This document shows positions 21,755-31,700 of a DNA stretch of 64,000 nt, piece by piece. Source of the DNA: Liriodendron chinense (taxonomy: Eukaryota; Streptophyta; Magnoliopsida; Magnoliales; Magnoliaceae). Every line of letters begins with the position of its first letter. Within the stretch, counting starts at the first letter, position 1. The notes beneath the pieces were generated by a model. That model did not search any database. It saw only the letters and a program-made list of their open reading frames with translations, and had not been told where the DNA came from. The position numbers and the translations under genes were made by a program. Location: contig PVNU02002347.1 of assembly GCA_003013855.2 (NCBI GenBank), forward strand, positions 124,001 through 188,000, in the 5' to 3' direction.

Positions 21755-21852
21755 TGGGAGATTATGTGGACGACTGTGTGGGACCTGCCACATGAGCAAG
21801 CGAACGAGATTTCCATCTTTTCTCCACCGGTGACCATGGTAAGTTCATGTCC
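21751..21852 (-). CDS. Gene B terminal exon, unit R
   Basis: After the acceptor TATGTGCAG, 33 codons read GHELTMVTGGEKMEISFACS, CGRSHTVVHIISQ, then TGA. It aligns with unit L across acceptor, ELT/EIT, the CxCG cysteine pair and the stop. It lacks the second CPCG motif found in L. Confidence 0.55.
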   Translation of the reverse strand, partial: GHELTMVTGGEKMEISFACSCGRSHTVVHIISQ

Positions 21853-24800
21853 CTGCACATATATGAAAGTGTATCATTTGAGCTAGGATCAACATGTGTA
21901 TGTATCTATCCTACGGGTTGGGCTGGAGCTGCCTCTAAAACTACTTTGGAGCTTGTATTCACGCAAGTAGGCCGAGCTTTGGCCGACAGAATCCGGAACG
22001 TTGGTTATATAGATGCAGCATGGCTAACAAAATTACTTCGATTGCAATGTCCTATCCTAGTGAGGGCACGTCTGATAAATAGATTAGATCGGATGTGCAC
22101 AACACAGTGGCCCCCAAAAACGGTGGTAAAGGTTTTTTATTTGTTGGGCATTCCCTCCCAACTGTCCCCTCCCTCTAGTGTGCCCTACCTGAGTTTCCAT
22201 TCGGGTTGATTTTTGGCCTTAAGGCCTAACATAAGAAGTCACATCTAATGGATGGGGTGCACTGATGCACCATTGACATGGGCCCCACATTCTGGCCGTT
22301 GCCACCACAACCATATAAAAGCAGCACAAATCTCTCTTACCAGGCATAAATTTGAAGGTTAGGATGTTGTTTGGTCCTTTTTCAATGGCCTGGGCTCGGC
22401 CCTGCCATCAGGCAAAGCTTGGGGCCCAAGCCCTAGGCTTAGAGGCAGGCAGAACGTCCCATTGCCAGTCACCAAAGGACTAGACTCGATCAAGTCCACT
22501 GATTTGGTTACGACCAATCAGAATTGAAAATAGGGTGTGACTCACCTGAGTTATGACTTGACTCAGGACTGAACGAATCAGTCTGAGTTGCTGGCTCTTA
22601 AAACCATGCTATCGTAGCGTCCCAGATTCCAATTCGTGGAAATATTTGATTTCAGATGGGTCCCACTCCACCAGCAGCACCGGCATTGTAGTACGCGAGA
22701 CCTTGAAGTCAATCGATAGTCGCTAGTTTGGTCGACCATTATAGTATGAGGATCCCAACCATTCGATCAATATTGTTCGAAAGGAGGACCATGCATGGCC
22801 TTTGGTGGGTCCTACCCTTTGGAATCGGGACCCGGATTGCACACTGACACTGCCAGTAGCGAGGTCCCTATTGGACGGTGCTCTGTAGGCCCCACAATGG
22901 TATGTGATTAATTTATCCACGCCGTCCGTCCATTTGTCCAGCTCATTTTAAAAATGAACCCAAAAATGAGAAAGATGAAAATCTCTCAGGTGGACCACTA
23001 CCACGGTAAAAAAAAGTGGTGATTGGACGCCCACTAGCAAAAAATTCCTAGGGCCCACTGTAATGTTTTATTTGCCATCGAACCTGTTGATAATGTCACA
23101 TGGACGTGGATGAAGGGAAACCACAAATATCAGCTTTGATCCAAAACTGTTGTGGCCCAAAGAAGTTTTAACAGTGAGTCCTATGGTGTGGTCAACCCGA
23201 GATCTTGATCCATTTCATAGATCGTTTTTGGGCTTATGTCCCTACAATGAGCTGGAAAAATGGATGGACGGCGCTGATAAAAGACATACATCATGGTTGG
23301 GGCCTACAGAGCACCGTCCAGTACCTAGTCGCTACTGGCAGTGTCCGTATGCAATCGGCGTTCCCCGACGCGGCTTCGGTCCATCCCTAGATCCACCAAG
23401 GTCTGTGGAGCCCACTGTGATGTATGTGCCTTATATCCACACGGTCCATCGGTTTTGTCAGCTCATCTTAGAATACGAGCTAATAATGAAGCAGATTCAA
23501 ATCTCAGGTGGACCACACCACAGGAAACATGGTGATTGACCGTTAAAAACTTCTTGTGGGCCACAAAAGTATTGGCTCAAGCTGATATTTGTGTAGTCCC
23601 TTCATCCATATCTTTGTGACCTTATTAACAGGTTGGATGGCAAATAAACATTCCACCGGCCCCCAAGAATTTTTTAACGGTGGTATTTAATCACCGCTGT
23701 TTCCTGCGGTGTGGTACACTTGGATATGCTTTCTTTTTAGGATCATGCACTAAAATGATCTGTTCAAACGGATGGATGGACGACGTGGATGTAATGCACA
23801 CAAATCACAGTGGCCCCACAGTCAGTGATACACCAACCTCAGTGGATCGGGGGATCCACTGTAGCCGCGTCCCCTGGCATCGGGTCCTTAGCTGATCCAC
23901 ACCTTCAATTTCACTTCGATAGACAAGATACCGTTTGGGTTTCCAATTTGAACAAGTGGGGCCCACTGTTCAATGATCTAGTCCGTCCATGACGAACCGT
24001 AAGGAGTTCATGCACCAAAATCTTCGGCATCCAAGAACCCTTTTCATTAGGTGGCCAACAAAGGAATGGTTAAGAGGGGGAAGAGAGAAACCTTGGAGGC
24101 GGTGTTGCTGCTGTTGTTGTTGTTCTCCTGCAGTGCTCCTCCCACAAGATTTGTCTCGATTTTACCCTTGGGATTCTCTGCGATTCTCCCCAATTCCTCA
24201 CTCAGTTCCACCAGCTGCTCTCCCAACCTCCGTAGCTTCTGTAACAAAGCTCGCATGACAAAGGGTATTTCAGTCATTCAGGAAAGTATATTCACCCATG
24301 CAGTAAAAACTTGTACACGTGATCTGGTGCAATTTTTATATATCGGCCATTCTAAGTAAGCCCACAACCCCATGGAAATATCTGATTTGATCATCTAACG
24401 ATCTGATTGGTGGACAATTAATGGACGGCAGTAAAATAAAAACATCCAATAGTTTAAATTTAGCAAACAAGTGGCAGGTAATCAGAATTAGGGTTATTGC
24501 ACCAATCTGATTTTTGGACTATCATCTACTTAAAATAGGTCCCGCAATGTGGGCGGTTTAGTTTTAATTGATTTACAGTGCCTGCGTATCAAAGATCACA
24601 CTCCACCGGAGTATCAAACATCTCCCTAAAACAGAAATGTCAAGAAAATATCGCAGGTTATCTGAACCGTTCATACAGCAGTTCTAAAATGGTAAAGGTT
24701 TCAGGGTTATGATTGTCCGATCAGTACAATTTTCAGGTAATGGACCATTCAAAGTAAGATGCACAGGATGAACGGCTCCGATGAAACCAAGAGCAGGCCG

Positions 24801-25331
24801 AACACGTTCTTGATGCCCAGCGACTACGAATTGAGGTACTCACGCGTGCCATTAAACAAAGCCATAAAAGACACTCAAGAAAAAGAGAAGAACTAGAAAA
24901 AGTCCCGGATCTCCCTCTCTTACCTTCCCCATGACTTCCTCAGCTGGCGGATCCGAGTCCGGATTCGGATCCAGAGACGCGGGAACCGTTTCAGAAGGAG
25001 GATAGGCCGACGAGACAACGGCTTTCTCGCAGGGGATCGTCTTCTTTTCCGGCGAGATCTTGACCGTGGGAGGAACCGGAGCCGGCGACGTAGGGATCTG
25101 ATTCCGGAGGGATGGGAACGGTGACGGTAATGGCGAGACGTCGCTCATGCTGCGGAAAAGGGAGGGTGAAGGCCGAGGAGGGGCCGAGGATGATGACGGA
25201 GGAAAGGAGATCGAACGGCCGTAAGCAGGCGAGATCTTGCGCTTGTTTCGGCCGCAGAAGTTGCAGTTGGGGGAGTTGGGGTTTGGGCAGGGAGCGCTGC
25301 TCGTCTTCTTCGGATCTTCGGATCTTCCCTC

Positions 25332-25334
<3 letters not shown>
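21751..25334 (-). CDS. Gene B (unit R): small Pro/Ser-rich, Cys-containing protein, unrecognised
   Basis: Proposed exons are 25334-24924 (137 codons), 24238-24092 (49 codons) and 21852-21751 (33 codons plus stop), all phase 0 with GT/AG borders, giving about 219 residues. The N-terminus is Pro/Ser-rich with NCNFCGRNKRK near residue 25. The second exon is a charged probable coiled coil (KLRRLGEQLVELSEELGRI). The C-terminus has FACSCGRSH. I cannot name it; an N-terminal Cys motif, a helix and a C-terminal CxCG vaguely recall plant-specific uncharacterised families. The 5' leader is a 56-base CT/GA repeat, and the start is the first ATG of the open frame. The unit L middle exon has no match here. 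Two partial paralogues lie in the window. Confidence 0.6.
22280..22720. repeat. Duplicated block D, unit R (match to 11150-11720)
   Basis: Carries the empty target of the unit L SINE and matching words GAGGCAGGC, CGACCAATCAGAATTG, TCTTAAAACCATGCTATC and GGAAATATTTGATTTCAG. Falls inside the proposed gene B intron. Confidence 0.65.
22827..23366. mobile_element. Complete inverted-repeat MITE (GATTGCA/CTGCCAGTAGCG family)
   Basis: The left end GGGACCCGGATTGCA plus CTGCCAGTAGCGA, and the reverse complement of the right end GGGGAACGCCGATTGCA plus CTGCCAGTAGCGA, start terminal inverted repeats of about 120 bp, including CGGTGCTCTGTAGGCCCC. The core has GTGGACCACTACCAC and GTTGATAATGTCACATGGA modules. 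It gives the type structure for this family. Non-coding. Confidence 0.85.
23363..23874. mobile_element. Complete inverted-repeat MITE (GACGCGGCTTCGG family)
   Basis: The left end GACGCGGCTTCGGTCCAT and the reverse complement of the right end GGGGACGCGGCTACAG continue as inverted repeats of about 110 bp (CCACTGTGATG, CCATC). It directly abuts or shares its first few bases with the preceding element. Its core is similar although the ends differ. Same family as 3082-3592. Confidence 0.8.
24092..24238 (-). CDS. Gene B exon 2, unit R
   Basis: A phase-0 exon of 49 codons lies between TTGTTACAG and AAG|GTTTCTC. It begins KLRRLGEQLVELSEELGRIA, a heptad-like acidic/basic helix, and ends in an Asn-rich run (ENNNNSSNTASK). 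Confidence 0.6.
24924..25334 (-). CDS. Gene B exon 1, unit R
   Basis: 137 codons, ATG at 25334, ending EEVMGK at a strong donor AAG|GTAAGA. Composition is Pro/Ser-rich with NCNFCGRNKRKISPAYG near the N-terminus and KISPEKKTIPCEK later. The paralogous exon at 1872-1603 confirms the frame, since indels between the two preserve it. Confidence 0.7.

Positions 25335-25390
<56 letters not shown>
25335..25390. repeat. (CT)28 microsatellite in the gene B 5' leader
   Basis: A 56-base pure TC run directly upstream of the start codon on the minus strand (GA sense). The paralogue leader at 1890-1960 has two short interrupted CT runs instead. Such runs are common in plant 5' leaders. Confidence 0.9.
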
Positions 25391-25393
<3 letters not shown>

Positions 25394-26000
25394 CTTGATT
25401 TTGAAATGGCTTCGGAGGTTTTGGGGTTTTTTATTACGAATTAGAGAGGAAGGCTTGTTTGAAAATGGCGGGAACTGTAACCAATTCTTTCTGATCTGAT
25501 ATAAGTGATATATAGGTAAGTTGATGAGTTCATGTGTTGCTCTTATGGGACCCACAGGGATGCTGACTTGGATAATCCGGACCGTCTACCCCATGTAACC
25601 ATCACGGATGGACCACGAACCAAACATTCGTAGTGATCAGAGGGTTTCGAGCGCTGGTCTTTTGCGTTGAACAACGGCCGTTGAAATTGTTTTCTAAGGA
25701 GTTGTAGTACGCGTGTGTGCAAGGAAAGGCTCGGTGGGGTCCACCGTGGTTTATATATGACATCTACTCCGTCCATCAATCGTGCCAGAGGATGTGAGTC
25801 CAAATATCAGGCAGATCCAAAACTCGAGTAGACCCCAACAAAGGAAAAGGTATAGCAACCGTTGAAAAGTTCATGTGGCCAGCATGATGTTTATATGTCA
25901 TCTAACCCATTCATAAGGTGACTCCCATCAAGATGAAGGGAAAACACAAATATCAATCTGATCCAAAACTCTGGTGGGCCCCAATAAGGTTCCAATGGTG

Positions 26001-27737
26001 GACGTCCCCATTCCCCCATTTTCATGTAGTGTGTCCCACTTGGAGTTATGAAACTCATTGTGCGCAAGTCATAATCGATGCTTCTTGGCTGACTCCACCG
26101 TCCAAATCACATGATAATCGTGACCGCTGACTTTACCTCTCTTGGGGATTATAGGCCGTTCCTCATGAAAAAGGAAAATTGAGAATTTTTACCACCAGTT
26201 TTGTTTCTCCTAAAACTGGATCTATAGGTTAAATTGCCATACTGACTGGTTCTATGCTATTACTAGACTGTTGGACCCAACCTCGATGAATCATGCCCAA
26301 AAAGATATCAATTAGACTGTCCTGACCGTTGATTATCCTGCAACAATCAGGAAGATAGGTAGATCGAAGTTCCCATTCAAGCCAAAAGCACCCAACATTG
26401 GGTGCTAAGATCTTCCAACCTGGGAGATTAGTGGTATGATCCATCATTGTGGAACCCAACAGTTCAATGGTCTGGATCACCAAAACATGGGCCCCACTTC
26501 CACAAATCCTACACCATTACATCATCTATATCCATACAATGCCTTCATTAATCAACCAAAAACCCCCCCATTATATTTGTGAAATGTGATTTGTGATTGC
26601 TAACGGAATTATATTTTCAGTCATTACAAGTGGGCCCGCAGCTCAATGATATGAAGATGGCCCATAAACCAAAAAACCCCTAGATTGGAAGATCCTACAG
26701 ATAGAATATTTGCCTTCCGTAGGTTGAATGGGATTTGTTGCTGCATTTTCCCTTTCTTGCATTTCATTTTCGCATCAGGGGATTTTGGGTGCATGGCCAT
26801 TAACAAATGTAACCAATAATATCAACGAACAGGATCACTGAACAACAGCCCCTACTTGTAAAATCTGAAAACCCAAACAGTACTGTTAAATCCATCAACA
26901 AGCATCGTATGGCATTAGAAGGAAAAACCCAAGAGCCTTCATCCGTCCACACCGTTTACTTGAGAACTGACGCTCCTTGTGGCACATGCAAGATCGGTGG
27001 CCCTCATTCAGTCAGCCCCACCATGTAAGTACCATATCCAAATTTCAGGCTGACCAGCCAAAACCAAGAGAATGATGGCTGTCCACTGACATTTCATGTT
27101 CAAATTCAAAAGTTAGGGCTGTGCATCCAGTCTAAAATTTCAATGTGGTTACATCCATGACAGGGCCCACTAGATATGCAGATCAGATTTCAAACACTTG
27201 TGCCTGTGTTCAAACAACTGCAGCAACTAATGCTTTCGATTATGTGAGATTAGCACATGCCTGAAAGAAACCAATGGTGAGATGAACAGAACTCTAAATG
27301 AAAGCGGTGAAATGGTATTTTCTGCCAATGGCCTGAACTATATATAATGAATAGTGTAATTTGATATAAAACAAATTGTAACAAGAGACGACCCTATGCA
27401 TGGTATGTAGCACGCTCTCATGTGAGCTCTCTGGTGGGCCCCACCACTACCTAGTAGAAGATTTCAGGAACTTATCACAGCCTTCCGTTCATTGATTGTA
27501 CGTCCGACGAACATGTCCGCTTGCTATATTACCATCAAGATAAGATTAACATTCCTGACTGCAAGAAAATCAGTACCATCTGTGTATGAGAGGTTAATGT
27601 AAGCTGACCTTTAGTGTGTAATTGAAAATTCTTGGTGTGGCCCACGAATGTTCGTTTTGCTTGGGAATTGGCTATACTGAGCATATATAGATGGCTGAAC
27701 AGATGGGTGGATCAAAATGGCATGACTGACGACAACC
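26001..27737. other. Intergenic region between gene B and the HESO1-like gene
   Basis: Includes block E copy 2 (26330-26950, matching 19640-20040) and weak dispersed repeats. The part nearest 27737 should contain the 3' UTR of the HESO1-like gene, but I see no decisive polyadenylation signal. No exon-like sequence found. Confidence 0.5.
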
Positions 27738-28706
27738 CTACAAATGACCCTTAGAATAGAGGTAGGCCCCCTGTCCTACACTCTGGCTGTACCCTGTTGA
27801 GATGTGTCCTTGCGCACTGTAAGGCATCTGAGCCATTGGCCTTGGGCCATGTGACCCCACGAATCCGATTGGAATATGTTGTGATCCTGGTTGCGGCCAC
27901 TGTCCTACTTGGTGGTTGCCTCCTGTTGGAACAGGCCCCCGCCAGTTGTAAGTTATCTGAACCATTGGATTCAGAACATGCTTCCCCACGTATCCTGTTG
28001 GAGAGTGTTGCAATCCATTTTGGAACAACTGGGGCCACTGTCCTAAAGTCTGTTTGTCCGCTGTAGGGATGTTACAAGGCACCAGAGCTGTTGGATTTGG
28101 ACCATGTGGCACGTCATGCCTTGTTGGATGGTGTTGTAATCCTTTTTGTGGCCACTGGGGCCACTGACCTAAAGTCTGATTCTCAACTGTAGGGATGTTA
28201 CAAGGCATCAGAACTGTTGGATTCAGACCATGTGACCCCTCAGGTCCTCTTTGAGGCTGTTGCAATCCTTTCTGGGGCCAATGGCCCCAGCTTTCTGCAG
28301 TGTACTTGTCCCCAGTAGGTATATGTCCTTGTTGGTTGTAAGGCATCAGAGCTGCCAGTTTCGGACCATGCGGCCCGTCAGCTCCACTTGGGAGAAATTG
28401 CGACCAATCGACAAATTTGTTTGATCTTGCAGCTTCAGTATAGCGCATCTTCTTTGCTGGTTTTGAATCACGGGTGAGATGGCTTCTCTTCATATTCGTA
28501 GCGGCGCTATTGATGAATGGCTCTCCTGGTGTAAGAACGGCATCAGGTCCAAACAGGAGCTGTTTCATCTGGGGAACCTGAATCTGCCCCTTCATAAAAG
28601 ATGACAACCGATCAAGAGTAACATGGATGCACTTGTGAATCTTCTGCACCTCTGCCTTGCCCACTGATCTCGCAGTATTTTGATCTTGATCTGTGAAATC
28701 CTCCAC
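27738..28706 (-). CDS. HESO1: HESO1-like last exon with repetitive C-terminal tail
   Basis: Begins VEDFTDQDQNTARSVGKAEV right after AG, the end of the PAP-associated region, then KQLLFGPDAVL. From about residue 120 of the exon, roughly five degenerate units of about 40 residues follow. Their shared pattern is SHGPNPxxxMPxN, IPTG, GQWPQ and GLQHxPTG. The stop is followed by intergenic DNA. The low-complexity tail parallels the Gln/Pro/Trp-rich tail I recall in Arabidopsis HESO1. Confidence 0.85.
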   Translation of the reverse strand: MEDFTDQDQNTARSVGKAEVQKIHKCIHVTLDRLSSFMKGQIQVPQMKQLLFGPDAVLTPGEPFINSAATNMKRSHLTRDSKPAKKMRYTEAARSNKFVDWSQFLPSGADGPHGPKLAALMPYNQQGHIPTGDKYTAESWGHWPQKGLQQPQRGPEGSHGLNPTVLMPCNIPTVENQTLGQWPQWPQKGLQHHPTRHDVPHGPNPTALVPCNIPTADKQTLGQWPQLFQNGLQHSPTGYVGKHVLNPMVQITYNWRGPVPTGGNHQVGQWPQPGSQHIPIGFVGSHGPRPMAQMPYSAQGHISTGYSQSVGQGAYLYSKGHL

Positions 28707-31700
28707 CTGGGATTTATATATAAAAATAAAAAATAAAATTGTATTTTTTACTTTATGGTTGCAGATATCCCGCATGGTAGAATTATCAGGTAGTGATGTA
28801 CGAGGACATGAATAGTGTCCTCATATGCAAAGGTAGTACAGGTGAGGCCTATGGTTCAGTGATCCAGACCATGGATATGATGGACCCTGCCATGGATTGA
28901 AAAACATAACTTTCAATCAGATGGTTACCAGACATGCAGCAAGTCAGTCCAGAGAAAGGCCAAAATTGGATGGCTAGGATCTTCTAATCTGGAAGATTTT
29001 TTGGGCATCTCATATTATCCGTCCTGTCAGATCAGTTGTCTGAATCATCAAACATGGACCCCACCCATGATACACAGATACCTCAAAATGGTTAAATGCA
29101 TCTGCATCATATCATAATTAGATACCTGAATCTTATGTCTAAAATCCAAACTAATGCAATAATTCATTGTGGAACCATGCCATGTTCTAGGTATCATACG
29201 GCCCCACTTGTAGCGACTAGGGAGCGAGCAGGGCAGCACATCAAGTGATGGTATACTTTCAAAGACGACCACATGTTTAGAAAAAGCTTTAGAATTCCAA
29301 GAAAAATCAAACTCAATGAACTTACACTCATGTTAGCAACTTGAGAGTTCCACGTCTTAGAAATCCAAGATCCATGGTAAGTACTAACACACAGACCATG
29401 GGGCCATAAGGTTTCAACCGACGATAACTGCAAGAGCAAAAATACCAAGCAAGAAAGGTCAGTAAACCAATCACTGCACCTAAAAGATGGCAATCACAAG
29501 GCCCAGACATAAAAATGGTCCAGTAAGTACACCATCTTGCATAGGGCCTTTCGTTGCAGCTACTACAACTAATATTATTATCAACAATTGACTAAAAGTA
29601 GCATAAAACATTTGGACACAAAAGTTTTCACCATAACATACAAGTGAAGCCCATGATTTTTTTATTTTATTTTTTTTAAATCAGCATTTGATGGTAATAC
29701 TTTCAATACTCCTCACTGCCGAGGTGAAGCCCATGATTCAGTGACCCAAACTGTTGATATTACGATACCCCCAGTGGATGGCCCCTGTACCAAAGATCCC
29801 ACAGATCAGAAGATCCTAGCCATAGAATAGTTGGGCTTTCTTTTTTGTCTTTTTCTTTTTTCTGGTTGAATGTGAACCATTGCTGTTTTTTATTTCATAA
29901 ACGTCTATCTGTTGGCCACCTATTGACAGCTAAGGATGTTTTCCACATGAAAGATTTGATGGGCTATCCACAATGGGATCCAAAATATCAGCAGTCTAGA
30001 TCACCAGACCACAGGCCCCACTTGTAAAAACTGAAATTCCTGATGTTACAGTACAAACTTTTGGCCTGAGTAGTGTATAATAATACCGCTTTCCTGGAGA
30101 AATAGCATCAAGAGAGGGTGCCTATTGAAACCAGTGTTGTCAAAATCCTATGACCTACGATTTATGATTCGAGTCGAATCTTAAGCAAAACGATTTGAAT
30201 CCCACCTTTGAATCCTTTTTTTTATATGAATCCTACGATTTTTTGATTTGAATCCTACAATTTATGATTCAAATTATACTTGTTCTCTTCAAGCTTAAGC
30301 TTCACTTGGCTTTCAATTGGTGGGGGCTTTAAGAATCATTTAGAAAAATCCTTTTAAAGAAAAAATAATTGTTTAGAAAAGGTAAATTATTTTACTTTAT
30401 TATTTATAAGAGATTAAATTATACATATTCTCTTCAACGTTAAATCGTAGAGCTTTTTTATTAATGATTTCTTACTTATCAACTGGTTGAAACACCAAAT
30501 TAATGTATTACCTATCTGGAATGTTTTTATAGATGGTTACAATCATGTTGACTTACACGTATTGTGGACTGATGGTTAGAAAGCAAAATATCTTTTTTTG
30601 TCGGTCCATAAAATCAAATGCCGCTTTTCCAACATGATTCTACATTCAACAAAGTTAACAAGAACATAAATCATTAAAGGATCATTGCATATTTTTTAAG
30701 AAAAAATTCTTGAAAGATTAAAAAAAAAAAAAAAAAGGAATGATAAGAAACCTTTATCACTATCATGACATGGTATTACTTGGTGCATATTGATGGCAAA
30801 AAGATGATTGATGTTTTCTGATCAATGTTATCATAATCATTATCGTATCGTAAAGCATAAAGGGGTCTGAATCATATTGTATCGTGACTTGTAAGATTTT
30901 TTCAGATTTTCATAAAAAAAAATGTCATTAAAAATATAAAAATTGTAAGTACATAAATAAATAAATACCACACATCAATCATTTATTTTGTCATGAATAT
31001 GCAAAAAAAAAAAAAAATCTAAAATTGTGATAAACTATATACTAAATGTATCATTGATTTATTGTGAATGTGTTGTATCTTCATGCCATAATCAAGTTCA
31101 AAAAATAACCCTTTCCCATCCCATGAACAATTAAGTTTTCTATATGATTCAAAAAAACTAACATTTTCCCATCCCCATTTACATTATATTCTCGATATAG
31201 AAATCAAAATATCTTTTTTTGTCGGCCTACAGTATCAAATGCCACTTTTCCAACGTGATTCTACATTCAATAAAGTTAAAACGAACATAAATTATTAAAG
31301 GATCATTGTATGTTTTTTAAGAAAAATTTCTTGAAAGATTAAAAAAAAGAAGGAAATATCAGAATCCTTTATCACTATCATGACATGGTATTACTTTGTG
31401 CATATTGATAGCAAAAAGACGATTGATGAGTTTTTAATGTTTTCTGATTTATTTATATTTTTATTTTTAAGAAAACATTAAAAAAATCCTACGGTTTATG
31501 ATTCGATATGATTCAACCCTTATTACGATTTGCATGACACAATAGCGATTTTGACGACATTGATTGGAACTATCTTCCACAATGCTAGCAGAAATACTGC
31601 ACATCCTATGCAGGAAATATTAGTACAACAAAGGCAACTGCAAAAGCTCTAAGGAATGTCCTCGCTGTTATCTAAATCTAGGTCTTGGGCTCTGCAGTGT

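Larger units (their letters stand above)
24310..26000 (-). repeat. Duplicated block of gene B promoter and exon 1 (match to 1065-2505)
   Basis: This is the better preserved copy: intron 1 repeat, exon 1, CT leader, then upstream sequence GTTCATGTGTTGCTCTTATGG. The upstream part carries the dispersed GGGCC-type repeat, so the promoter region is itself partly transposon-derived. Confidence 0.75.

Noticed and set aside
24852..24923. Extension of the gene B exon 1 frame past EEVMGK for 23 more residues
   Set aside because: A strong donor AAG|GTAAGA precedes it and the paralogue has a donor at the same place, so it is intron.
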